Below are positions 19,091 through 26,855 of a stretch of DNA of 64,000 nt, piece after piece (position 1 is the first letter of the stretch; the number at the start of each line of letters is the position of its first letter). Source of the stretch: Undaria pinnatifida (lineage: Eukaryota; Sar; Phaeophyceae; Laminariales; Alariaceae); contig JABAKD010000041.1 of NCBI GenBank assembly GCA_012845835.1, positions 62,001-126,000 of the forward strand. Reading direction: 5' to 3'. The notes beneath the pieces were generated by a model, which had not been told where the DNA came from, did no database searches, and was given only the letters and a program-made list of their open reading frames with translations. Both the position numbers and the translations under genes were made by a program.

Positions 19091-19573
19091 CTACCAAAGT
19101 CCAGCAAGCTGCCGTAAAACGCCTAACTCACCAATGTGATAAGCATTATGATCCGCGGTGATCAAGATCTCTCGCAGCATGTTATGCCCTTCCCAACCAC
19201 GGTTAATGGGAGCGAAGAGATTGAAATCAGGATCGTTGATCAAATCAACCATCTTTTGTCGATCTGCCAAAAAGCCATCAATTGTCGCTTGCCAACCTGC
19301 AGCGTCGGTCGTCGAGCCTTTTGCTGGCCAATAACCGACAGGAAATTCCAACGCTGTATATTCGTCGGCAACCATATAATCCAGCAGATCTAATTGGCAG
19401 ATACGAATATGTTCAATGAGCTCCCAGAAGCTGTATTCAACATTGTTTACCACAGTATTAATATGTGACATTGGAAAATCTTTAACCGCGTCCTCAAAGG
19501 TCATGTGAGCCTGACCAACGACGAGGTTTTTAACCAACTCCTGGCGAAAGATATTATTTTCTTCGGGACTCAT
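19091..19573 (-). CDS. DinB-family protein
   Basis: 160 residues, ATG at 19573. The fold markers are the helix YSFWELIEHIRICQLDLLDY with its histidine and the C-terminal ADHNAYHIGEL with two more, matching the DinB metal triad. It lies 3 nt after the phosphoribosyltransferase stop and 46 nt before the other DinB gene. The two DinB proteins are clearly different in sequence, so this is not a recent duplication. Related proteins use thiol cofactors; no substrate can be assigned. Confidence 0.8.
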   Translation of the reverse strand: MSPEENNIFRQELVKNLVVGQAHMTFEDAVKDFPMSHINTVVNNVEYSFWELIEHIRICQLDLLDYMVADEYTALEFPVGYWPAKGSTTDAAGWQATIDGFLADRQKMVDLINDPDFNLFAPINRGWEGHNMLREILITADHNAYHIGELGVLRQLAGLW

Positions 19574-19576
19574 GGT

Positions 19577-21130
19577 CTAAACACCTTTATGAGACTTAAT
19601 CAAATCTTGTTTCAGTCGCCATAAGGCAGGCGTCAATGAAACATGATAAATGTGAGGGTTAATGAGGCGGCGCACACCAGCATCCAAATGAGCCAAATCT
19701 TCGTTGCGGCGGGCACGCATTTCTTCCATCGACGGTGAGGGACGAACGCGCTTACCATTAACTAAAACGGGCTCCAATAAGGGCTCTATTCGAGCGACGC
19801 GCTCCCGGCCAAGCTGGCGGTAGGTATGTACTTCGTTGGGATGATGGAGCATTAGCGATTGTCCGGCAGTTGGATCATCACTATCGAGGCCCACCAGATC
19901 AGCTGTAGCTCGGCCACGATCATCATAGATACGCCAAACATTTTTACTGCCTGGATTCGGCGTTTTTATCGGGTTTTCAGAGATTTTAATGGCTGGTATC
20001 CATTCATCGTTATCTCCGGCAATAGCGACCAGCTTATAAACACCATCCAGCGCGGCGTGGCCTTTAGAGGTGATTAGATTCGTGCCGACACCATAGACAA
20101 GTCGTTTACTGATTTTTTCCGCGTCTAGCCCGGTGCGATCTGCTTCATCACGAATCTGTTCCAATATTTGTAATATTGTCAGCTCGTCAAGCGAGCTGGA
20201 CAGAACGATTGAGGTATCAGGAAAACCAGCTTCGTCGAGCATTCTGGCAGCGCGCACGGCAAGGAAGGCAAGGTCGCCTGAGTCGAGACGGATGCCAACC
20301 GGCCGGTGCCCCTTGGCCCGCAAATCTTCAAACACCTTAATCGCATTTGGCACGCCACTTTTCAACGTATTCACGGTATCAACCAACAAAAGACAATCAT
20401 CAGGATAGATATCTGCATAGGCTTGAAAAGCTGCCAGTTCCCCTTCACCCAACGCCAAAAAGAGTTGAATCATACTATGGGCATGTGTACCCTTTGGCGG
20501 ATAGCCCACAGCCTGAGACAAGCCAACATTAGAAGTAAAGGCTGCACCACCAATCATGGCAGCACGCGCACCAGCGTTGACGCCACGCTCATGTCCCCGG
20601 CGCATACCAAATTCGAGCAGTAATTGCCCTCGCCCTGCTTGACTTACCCGGGCCGCTCGCGTGGCTATCAAAGTCGGATAATTCAACATATTGAGCAGCG
20701 CCGTTTCCAGAATTTGGGCCATCGCCAAAGGACCTTCGATCATGGTCATCGGTACATTGGGATGGATGACCCGGCCCTCTGGTATCGCTTTTAACGAAAT
20801 ATCGCGGAAATGTCCATTTTCACGTAACCAGCTTAGAAAGTCTTCGTGAAACAACGGTGCTCCGGTCGCCCCAACCTGTTCACGTAAAAATGATATCTCG
20901 CCATCCCCAAATGAAACTTCTTCCATCCAATCCAGTAACCATTCCAGCCCGGCAGCGATGCAATAGCCAGCCTGATGGGTCCCATAATCAGGGTAACTTC
21001 GGAAAAAATGGTCAAATTGGGCCACTTTATTATGCAAACCCCGTTTGAAATATAGCTGCGCCATTGTCAGCTGATACATATCGGTAAAAAGGATACCTTC
21101 GGCTAATTGTTTTTTGGCATGTTTCGACAT
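19577..21130 (-). CDS. pncB: Nicotinate phosphoribosyltransferase
   Basis: 517 residues from ATG 21130 (a GTG two codons earlier at 21136 is possible). Joins nicotinate and PRPP to give nicotinate mononucleotide, the first step of the NAD salvage pathway. Family marks: [17 protein letters not shown] near the N-terminus, the [12 protein letters not shown] helix, [26 protein letters not shown] with the phosphate-binding loop, and [12 protein letters not shown]. The size fits the long PncB branch. It leads a three-gene unit with two DinB proteins. No clear ribosome site precedes it. Confidence 0.9.
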   Translation of the reverse strand: MSKHAKKQLAEGILFTDMYQLTMAQLYFKRGLHNKVAQFDHFFRSYPDYGTHQAGYCIAAGLEWLLDWMEEVSFGDGEISFLREQVGATGAPLFHEDFLSWLRENGHFRDISLKAIPEGRVIHPNVPMTMIEGPLAMAQILETALLNMLNYPTLIATRAARVSQAGRGQLLLEFGMRRGHERGVNAGARAAMIGGAAFTSNVGLSQAVGYPPKGTHAHSMIQLFLALGEGELAAFQAYADIYPDDCLLLVDTVNTLKSGVPNAIKVFEDLRAKGHRPVGIRLDSGDLAFLAVRAARMLDEAGFPDTSIVLSSSLDELTILQILEQIRDEADRTGLDAEKISKRLVYGVGTNLITSKGHAALDGVYKLVAIAGDNDEWIPAIKISENPIKTPNPGSKNVWRIYDDRGRATADLVGLDSDDPTAGQSLMLHHPNEVHTYRQLGRERVARIEPLLEPVLVNGKRVRPSPSMEEMRARRNEDLAHLDAGVRRLINPHIYHVSLTPALWRLKQDLIKSHKGV

Positions 21131-21194
21131 AAGCACATAATAGCATTAGTTGGGCCAAGGTAGGAACTTTAGGGTCCTATTTCCCCTGCACAAC

Positions 21195-21233
21195 AAAAAA
21201 CGCCACCAATTCTGTAGAAACTGGTGGCGTTTT
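21195..21233 (-). terminator. Strong terminator after the CAP-domain gene
   Basis: AACGCCACCA pairs with TGGTGGCGTT (arms about 21199-21208 and 21222-21231), flanked by an A run on the left and TTTTATTTTT on the right, so it could work in both directions. It mainly ends the leftward CAP gene that stops at 21262. Confidence 0.85.
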
Positions 21234-21261
21234 ATTTTTCAAAGTTTATCTTGTAAATCAG

Positions 21262-22671
21262 CTAATCTGCTGTGCTAAAGCTCCAGGAGAATGTTTGGCC
21301 ATTTGCAAATACGGTCGCCGTATAGGTCTTGCCTGCCTGCAATGGATTACGTGGCAAGATTACCACTGCATCCCTCTCACCAAGAACAAAGCGGCCATTA
21401 GCCTGCGCATATTGGTCTGGATTCGTATAGGTTGTTTCGCTGAAGGCACAAGCTGGTATAAGCACACCATCGACAGCCAAAGTGAAGCCGGCAACCGACG
21501 GGGTCAAGCTACCATCACCTAATTGCACGATTAAAGGTGGACCGGTTGGTCGTGTATAACCGGCACAGCTATCAACCGGATCAGGCCATTCATACAAACT
21601 ATGTCTGACGATATTGGTAACTGAACCGTCACCAGGGAAATAGATTGGGAACGTTTGACTCTGAGGCACATCGCCAATCATTGTCGAGACATCGAGGACT
21701 GCAGACATATGGAAATTGCCCACGGCCTCGTTGTAATCACCATAGCCAACCTCCGTCAAAGCAGGATCAATGATACGTACGAGGTGGAATGGGGCTGAAA
21801 TCCAGAAATTTGTCGCCCACTCGTGCCCGGCTTGCACTTGCGTCGTTGAGAAAATATTGCCATTGCGGGCGGCCTGCAATCCTGCTTCAGTGAATAGTGG
21901 ATTATCAGATCGCTCCGTATGAGCGATTGGTTTATCGTTAATGACCATGTAACGGGCATGAGCCTGGCTTCCAAAACTCAAATCCTCATTTTCAACCAGA
22001 TTTGCCAACCCAGCCATTGAACGGAATGTATTTAGATAGGTCAACCATTCCGCTGATGGTGTTGAGCCTTCGCCGACTGGAACCTCGGCCACGCTCACAA
22101 TATCGGGAGCTGGTTCTGGCTCCGGTACAAACGAGAGAATAGCTTCAGAAAAGACTGGATCGGTGTTGACTTCTGGCAACGCTTCACCAGATATTGCGGC
22201 GTCATCCCGTAGCAAAGAGACTGATTCGGTAAAGCCCCCGGACGTTTGGGCGACAGCGACTGAGGCAGCGCCAATCGCACCAAGCGAGCGCAAACAGAAA
22301 TTGATTCCGGTATGGATCAATCCGGTTGACTCCGAAATTTTTACGGATAGAGGGTTAGATGAGATGACCGACCAATGGCCCGCGCCGGGTGCGGCACGCA
22401 CTTGCCAATCTCCCGCACCTGCGGCGACTAAACCATAGCTGCCGTCACTACCGGTATAGAGGTCAACGAGAGAATCATTGGTCGCAAAGATAAGTGTCAT
22501 GCCAGTGACCGGCCGGTCACCACTGTCAGCTTTGTAAGTACAGGTTCCATCCCCATTGGCATCTTGATAGACCATGCCCCGAATACCCCCACGGGGGGTC
22601 GCAGCAATCGTCGTTAATGCCAATATAAACGCCACAATACCTACCCAAATTGAAGGGCGGGCCTTTATCAT
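21262..22671 (-). CDS. Secreted CAP (SCP-like) domain protein with SdrD-like N-terminal module
   Basis: 469 residues with a signal peptide (about 1-26) preceded by AGGAGG at 22677-22682. Residues 28-125 resemble an SdrD/SpaA-type B module (GIRGMVYQDANGDGTC, GSDGSYGLV). A linker follows, then the CAP domain from about residue 205 (WLTYLNTFRSMAGL, SQAHARYM, VGYGDYNEAVGNFHM). The C-terminus adds a Big/Ig-like beta domain (AGKTYTATVFANGQTFSWSF). CAP proteins are extracellular and have varied roles; no catalytic role is implied. It is monocistronic, with a strong terminator. Confidence 0.82.
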   Translation of the reverse strand: MIKARPSIWVGIVAFILALTTIAATPRGGIRGMVYQDANGDGTCTYKADSGDRPVTGMTLIFATNDSLVDLYTGSDGSYGLVAAGAGDWQVRAAPGAGHWSVISSNPLSVKISESTGLIHTGINFCLRSLGAIGAASVAVAQTSGGFTESVSLLRDDAAISGEALPEVNTDPVFSEAILSFVPEPEPAPDIVSVAEVPVGEGSTPSAEWLTYLNTFRSMAGLANLVENEDLSFGSQAHARYMVINDKPIAHTERSDNPLFTEAGLQAARNGNIFSTTQVQAGHEWATNFWISAPFHLVRIIDPALTEVGYGDYNEAVGNFHMSAVLDVSTMIGDVPQSQTFPIYFPGDGSVTNIVRHSLYEWPDPVDSCAGYTRPTGPPLIVQLGDGSLTPSVAGFTLAVDGVLIPACAFSETTYTNPDQYAQANGRFVLGERDAVVILPRNPLQAGKTYTATVFANGQTFSWSFSTAD

Positions 22672-22960
22672 ACTGTCCTCCTGAAATACCGTTCATATCT
22701 CTATGGCACGCTCGTTTTCCGTCCAAAATCGAGCACCAGCGGCAATTCATATAGTTCGTAGTCGACTACAATTACATATTTTGCCACGAATATGACCCCT
22801 TTAGTATACATAATGCGTGAAATTTTGGAAATAGATAACAGCCTATGGCTGATAGAGGTTTACAATTATTGCTTTTAGACATTATCTTGTAGCAGAACTA
22901 TGACTATTTGTGCACGATTTGTTCGCACCGTACAATTGACCTGTTCGAGGCGCTCAAATT

Positions 22961-23437
22961 ATGAATGCTGGCAGTAAATATTTCCCTCTCTATAAACATC
23001 TGATTGAGTCCAATCTCGATGAGTTAACGTTGCGCTTCAGTGAAATAGAACATTTGATAGCAATTGCTCTGCCCCAGACGGCACGCAAACAGCGCGGTTG
23101 GTGGAGTAACCGGTCAAAGGGTCCTGTTCAGGCAAGAGCCTGGATGGATGCCGGCTATCATTCCCGGGTCATTGACCTGGCCGGGGAAACTGTCACGTTT
23201 CGTAAGCCAGGGCTTGTCTACAACGTTAAGCGCGAAGGAGATATCATTCTCTGGCACGCTGACTTGATCAAGGCGCTTCGTTATCATATGAAAATGAACC
23301 AGGCCGAGTTCGCTCAAGAATTGGGTATTCGCCAACCAACCGTCAGCGAATGGGAAACTGGTGCCTACTCCCCCAAACGTTCCTCCTCAAAATTACTTAC
23401 ACTCATCGCTGAGAAAGCTGGCTTCACCTACGAGTAG
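22961..23437 (+). CDS. Regulator: DUF7662-like N-domain fused to XRE-type helix-turn-helix
   Basis: 158 residues. Residues 6-90 resemble a small domain I associate with DUF7662: FPLYKHLIE, LTLRFSEIEHLI, LPQTARKQRGWWSN, QARAWMDAGY and VIDLAGETVTFRK. Residues 105-158 are a Cro/C1 (XRE) helix-turn-helix with MNQAEFAQELGIRQPTVSEW and a SPKRSSSKLL tail. The pairing suggests a DNA-binding regulator whose first domain senses or binds something unknown. In the 289-bp upstream gap a weak promoter, TTGCCA (22781) with 18 nt to TATACA (22805), is the best candidate. TGTTCG occurs twice (22919 and about 22942) before the start and may be an operator. It precedes a small gene with a strong promoter. Confidence 0.72.
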   Translation: MNAGSKYFPLYKHLIESNLDELTLRFSEIEHLIAIALPQTARKQRGWWSNRSKGPVQARAWMDAGYHSRVIDLAGETVTFRKPGLVYNVKREGDIILWHADLIKALRYHMKMNQAEFAQELGIRQPTVSEWETGAYSPKRSSSKLLTLIAEKAGFTYE

Positions 23438-23454
23438 ACACTCTTTACAACAAC

Positions 23455-23476
23455 TTGCTGGACCTGCAGTGACTAA
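23455..23476. repeat. Short intergenic repeat, copy 2 (with 9372-9393)
   Basis: TTGCTGGACCTGCAGTGACT and two further bases match the copy at 9372 in 19 of 22 positions. It lies between the XRE regulator and the promoter of the 60-residue gene. Confidence 0.25.
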
Positions 23477-23519
23477 ACGCAAAACTTAAACTTGATGAAA
23501 AGAAAGTTCATGCCCAATA

Positions 23520-23548
23520 TTGACATTTTATACGCTAAGGCATATTAT
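23520..23548 (+). promoter_or_regulatory. Near-consensus sigma70 promoter of the small gene at 23592
   Basis: TTGACA (23520-23525), a 17-nt spacer and TATTAT (23543-23548): eleven of twelve consensus bases at ideal spacing. The start point should be near 23555, giving a leader of under 40 nt. A short palindrome TACG-TTAC-CGTA (23553-23564) overlaps the predicted start and could be an operator. Confidence 0.72.
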
Positions 23549-23591
23549 TACTTACGTTACCGTATATTATGAACGAGTCAGGAGATGTTTA

Positions 23592-23774
23592 ATGAGCGCA
23601 TATGATTTGGATACATTGTTACAGAAATGGGAGCGGGCAGATCTATCTGTGGAACAAGCAGTTGGGCAACTACTATTATTACTACATTTGGTGACCAAAA
23701 GGATTGGTCAGCTAGAGAAGTCTCAACAGGAAATTAGGGTACAGCTAAAAAAGGGAGAAACTTCAGCCGAATAG
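23592..23774 (+). CDS. Small helical protein of unknown function (60 aa)
   Basis: 60 residues from the ATG at 23592, supported by AGGAGATG upstream and a near-consensus promoter. Residues 2-20 are mixed and residues 20-55 form one long amphipathic helix (AVGQLLLLLHLVTKRIGQLEKSQQEI), possibly a coiled coil for dimerisation. No signal peptide and no known family. It lies 154 nt after the XRE regulator and could be its partner or target, which is inference. Confidence 0.6.
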   Translation: MSAYDLDTLLQKWERADLSVEQAVGQLLLLLHLVTKRIGQLEKSQQEIRVQLKKGETSAE

Positions 23775-23813
23775 TGGTCCAATAACGTGAGGCTGTTGTT
23801 AGAAGGTAAAAAA

Positions 23814-23843
23814 AAGGGCCGCTTTGCGAACAAAGCGACCCTT
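23814..23843 (-). terminator. Terminator of the RRM gene
   Basis: AAGGGCCGCTTTG and CAAAGCGACCCTT form a 13-pair stem with one mismatch and a CGAA loop. On the minus strand it runs into seven or eight T, giving a strong Rho-independent terminator for the gene ending at 23867. It can also act on the rightward small gene. Confidence 0.88.
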
Positions 23844-23866
23844 CTCTTACTATTTGGGTTACTGGT

Positions 23867-24190
23867 TTACCAGCGACGACCACGGTCGCCACCGCCACCG
23901 CCACGGTTACCACCGCCGCCCCGGTTTCCGCCGCCACCACGATCTTCGCGGGGACGAGCTTCATTTACGCGCAAGCTACGACCTTGGTAATCTTGGCCAT
24001 CTAAAGCAGCGATAGCTGCTGTAGCACCGGCATCGTCCATTTCGACGAAGCAAAAACCACGGAAACGGCCCGTGTCCCGATCTGAAATCATTGCGACTGA
24101 TTCGATCTCGCCATGGGGGTCAAACAGATCGCGCACGTCGTCTTCAGTTGCCTGAAACGACAAATTACCTACATATATCTTCTTTGTCAA
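23867..24190 (-). CDS. Glycine-rich single-RRM RNA-binding protein
   Basis: 107 residues. One RRM fills residues 1-80: RNP2 is IYVGNL (5-10) and RNP1 is RGFCFVEM (44-51). The tail is RGG/GGGGN repeats ending in GRRW. This layout matches bacterial Rbp proteins, often cold-inducible and bound to single-stranded RNA. The start is TTG at 24190 with GGAG ten nt upstream; no ATG fits the conserved N-terminus. A leader of about 110 nt and a TATAAT box at 24308-24313 lie upstream. It has its own terminator. Confidence 0.88.
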   Translation of the reverse strand: MTKKIYVGNLSFQATEDDVRDLFDPHGEIESVAMISDRDTGRFRGFCFVEMDDAGATAAIAALDGQDYQGRSLRVNEARPREDRGGGGNRGGGGNRGGGGGDRGRRW

Positions 24191-24307
24191 CTTAAAAATT
24201 CTCCAAAATGGTGTCTTGCTTGGGGTTCAGAACGAAACTGGGCAAACATGACCGTGAAATTCGAATTCTGAATGTACACTACTTGGGGTCATATGTCCAG
24301 CTTTTCT

Positions 24308-24313
24308 ATTATA
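24308..24313 (-). promoter_or_regulatory. Possible -10 box for the RRM gene
   Basis: TATAAT on the minus strand in an AT-rich stretch, about 115 nt before the TTG start; no good -35 is visible. The predicted leader is long and untranslated, as is common for cold-regulated genes. A perfect 8-bp stem (CATTTTT-ATC-GAAAAATG region, about 24341-24359) lies just upstream. Confidence 0.35.
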
Positions 24314-24531
24314 AAAACAATATTGCCCTACTCTAAGGGTCATTTTTATCGAAAAATGATGCTTTTATCTTAGATTTGGTCAATTATTGCGATTTCCCGC
24401 CATGGAGCCCAAAACCCCGTATTAATCAATTTTCTCTAAACAGCGGCTTCCGGGTGGCCAAAACATCTAAAAAAGTCTCCAAAGTTGCTTAACACCTTCT
24501 CAATGTTGGTTTGGGGTCGTTCGCCATTTTC

Positions 24532-24639
24532 GCAAGAGAATGAATTCCCTCGCTAGTCCGGCAAGTGCCTCCGGCACTAAAATGGCCTTGCGTGCTCTTG
24601 AGCACTTTTTAGTTCTAGCGGAGGAAGTTATTCTCTTGC
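24532..24639. repeat. 108-bp inverted-repeat element with nested hairpins
   Basis: The 25-bp ends (24532-24556 and 24615-24639) are inverted copies agreeing at about 20 positions; both begin GCAAGAGAAT when read inward. Inside are two small stems, GTGC-C-TCC-G-GCAC (24565-24577) and GTGCTC-TT-GAGCAC (24592-24605). It could be a MITE-like remnant or a structured RNA. It occupies the middle of the 615-bp gap before the aldo/keto reductase gene. An open frame across it (24540-24740) has no ribosome site and is not a credible gene. Confidence 0.5.
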
Positions 24640-24805
24640 AGAGAACGCAAATCACGTTTGGAGATCCCCCTTATCAACCTCTCACTCAAGTTCAGACCTA
24701 TCAACTTGCTGGCCTGTTTGTGTTGCAACTAAGCGCATGACAAAGCGACAGGATAGGTTATCATCCCGGATGCATTGTTGATCCTGATCAATTGTTGGAG
24801 GAAGT

Positions 24806-25777
24806 ATGAAATTCAAGCCATTGGGTAACACCGGAGTAAAAGTCTCCGAACTTTGTATGGGTGTCATGTCGTTTGGTGGCGACGCTGACGAAGAAACTTC
24901 TGCAGCCATGTACCATCGCTGTATTGAAGCCGGTATCAATTTCTTCGATACGGCGAATGTGTATTCACAAGGGCGCTCGGAAGAGATTCTAGGCAAATTG
25001 ATGAAGGGGAAACGTGACGACCTCGTTATTAGCAGCAAGTTTATGGGCTCGATGGGTTCAGGCCCCAATAATCGTGGTGGTTCACGACTTCATATTAGAC
25101 AAGCCGTTGAAGCCAGCCTTAAGCGCCTGCAAACTGACCATATCGATGTCTACTTCCTACACACCTTTGATGACCACACACCGCTTGAAGAAACATTGCG
25201 GGCGCTTGATGATTTGGTGCGGCAGGGCAAAATTCTTTATCCGGCCGCCAGCAACTTCGCCGCCTGGCAAGTCATGAAAGCCCTTGGCATTTCGGCTCGC
25301 AATGGCTGGGCTCGCTTCGAATGTCTCCAACCCATGTACAACCTGGTAAAACGTCAGGTTGAAGTGGAGATTTTGCCAATGGCTGAAAGCGAGAGTATCG
25401 GAGTTATCCCGTTTAGCCCGCTTGGTGGTGGTTTGTTAACCGGTAAATATGGCGCGAAAAAACGCCCAGACAGCGGTCGCTTACTTACCAACAAGATGTA
25501 TCAGAAACGGTATGCAGAAGAATGGCATTATGAAGCGGCTGAGAATTTCTCCACCTTGGCCAAAGAACTTGGCCATGAACCCGCAAGTTTAGCCGTCGCC
25601 TGGGTCGGGGCTCATCCCGCCGTCACCGCTCCAATCATTGGTGCACGCAATCTGGAACAATTGGAAGGCTCATTGAAATCAGTCGATATCGATATGACAC
25701 CAGAGCTAAGAACACAAATCTCGGACCTCACCCCTACCCCACCGCTAGCCCATGATCGTGAAGATCAACGGAAATAA
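24806..25777 (+). CDS. Aldo/keto reductase (YajO/Tas-like)
   Basis: 323 residues, ATG at 24806 with GGAGGA upstream. NADPH-dependent reduction of a carbonyl is expected. The catalytic tetrad is intact: Asp48 and Tyr53 (FFDTANVYSQG), Lys78 (VISSKF) and His119 (YFLHTFD). The cofactor region PIIGARN is near residue 280. It resembles the voltage-gated K-channel beta-subunit-like/YajO group. The aminotransferase gene starts 10 nt later, so they form a two-gene operon. Confidence 0.88.
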   Translation: MKFKPLGNTGVKVSELCMGVMSFGGDADEETSAAMYHRCIEAGINFFDTANVYSQGRSEEILGKLMKGKRDDLVISSKFMGSMGSGPNNRGGSRLHIRQAVEASLKRLQTDHIDVYFLHTFDDHTPLEETLRALDDLVRQGKILYPAASNFAAWQVMKALGISARNGWARFECLQPMYNLVKRQVEVEILPMAESESIGVIPFSPLGGGLLTGKYGAKKRPDSGRLLTNKMYQKRYAEEWHYEAAENFSTLAKELGHEPASLAVAWVGAHPAVTAPIIGARNLEQLEGSLKSVDIDMTPELRTQISDLTPTPPLAHDREDQRK

Positions 25778-25787
25778 GGTAACAAAC

Positions 25788-26813
25788 ATGAGCGAAATGA
25801 TCCGTCTAAATTCAAACGAAAACCTGTTAGGTCCCTCTCCAATGGCGGTTAAGGCGATGCAGGAGGCTTGTTTAAACTCACATGTCTATCCAGGCAATGA
25901 TGATCAAATCTTAACCGAGAAGCTAGCCGCCCGCATTGGACAAGGTGTCAAAGCCGAGCAATTTGTACTAGGTAATGGCTCGGGTGACGTCCTGCGCATG
26001 TTGGTTCAGCATTATGCTGGCGAAGATGAAGTTGTCCTCATGCCCAAACCTACCTTTGCTGCCTATAAACGATTAACGAGAGTTCATCGTAGCAATCTAG
26101 TTGAGGTCCCTTTAATCGATTATCAAATTGATATTCCCGGTCTGCTCGCTGCGATTACGGATAATACAACCCTGATTTTCCTCTGTAATCCTAACAACCC
26201 GACGGGTCAATACGTTAACCATGAGCAAATGGGGGCTTTCCTGGAGCAAGTTCCGGATCATGTTGTTGTTGTTGTCGACGAAGCGTATCAGGATTTCGCC
26301 GACGCTCCTGACTTTCCAAATATGATGGAATATATCAACGCCGGACACAATGTCATCGTAGCCAGAACATTTTCTAAAGTCTATGGCCTGGCCAGTATGC
26401 GCATCGGCTACGGGTATGGCAAAGAAGAATTGGTCACGCCAGTACGTAACAACCGGGTAAGATCGGAAACTGGAATAATGGCCTATAAAGGCGCCGCCGC
26501 CGCATTAAACGACGAAGAACATATCGTCAATTCAATTGAGATGGTTAAGCAGGGTCGTGAATATTTTTACAAGGAATTTGATCGACTTGGTTTAGATTAC
26601 CTACGTAGCCAGGCATTCTTCATCACCGTCAGAAATCCACCGGTTCCAACGGTAACCATTGTTGAAGAAGCAGCCCAGCAAGGTGTACTTCTACGCCATG
26701 CTGATGTTTTTGATATGCCTGGATATCTGCGTGTCTCAATCGGACGACCGCAAGACAACGAACGGGCCATCGAGGTTATTGAAGGGATCTTTAAAGCACA
26801 CGGGGTGCTGTAA
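25788..26813 (+). CDS. Histidinol-phosphate aminotransferase-like class I/II enzyme
   Basis: 341 residues from the ATG at 25788; the longer frame from 25752 overlaps the upstream gene. PLP enzyme of fold type I: LNSNENLLGPSP at the N-terminus, CNPNNPTG (133-140), VDEAYQDF (163-170) and TFSKVYGLASMRIGYG with Lys197 as the Schiff base. This is the HisC/Cbl-like subgroup. No his genes are nearby, so it may act on another aromatic or phosphorylated amino acid together with the reductase. A strong terminator follows the stop. Confidence 0.85.
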   Translation: MSEMIRLNSNENLLGPSPMAVKAMQEACLNSHVYPGNDDQILTEKLAARIGQGVKAEQFVLGNGSGDVLRMLVQHYAGEDEVVLMPKPTFAAYKRLTRVHRSNLVEVPLIDYQIDIPGLLAAITDNTTLIFLCNPNNPTGQYVNHEQMGAFLEQVPDHVVVVVDEAYQDFADAPDFPNMMEYINAGHNVIVARTFSKVYGLASMRIGYGYGKEELVTPVRNNRVRSETGIMAYKGAAAALNDEEHIVNSIEMVKQGREYFYKEFDRLGLDYLRSQAFFITVRNPPVPTVTIVEEAAQQGVLLRHADVFDMPGYLRVSIGRPQDNERAIEVIEGIFKAHGVL

Positions 26814-26817
26814 CAAA

Positions 26818-26852
26818 AAAGAAGGGAGGCGGGCTACCCGCCCCCCTTCTTT
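26818..26852. terminator. Bidirectional terminator between convergent genes
   Basis: A 16-pair stem (arms 26818-26833 and 26837-26852, one mismatch, 3-nt loop) with A residues on the left and T residues on the right. It serves the rightward HisC-like gene and the leftward BNR gene. Confidence 0.92.
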
Positions 26853-26855
26853 CAT

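Noticed and set aside
24540-24740. 66-codon open frame across the inverted-repeat element
   Set aside because: No ribosome site and the sequence is explained by the palindromic structure.
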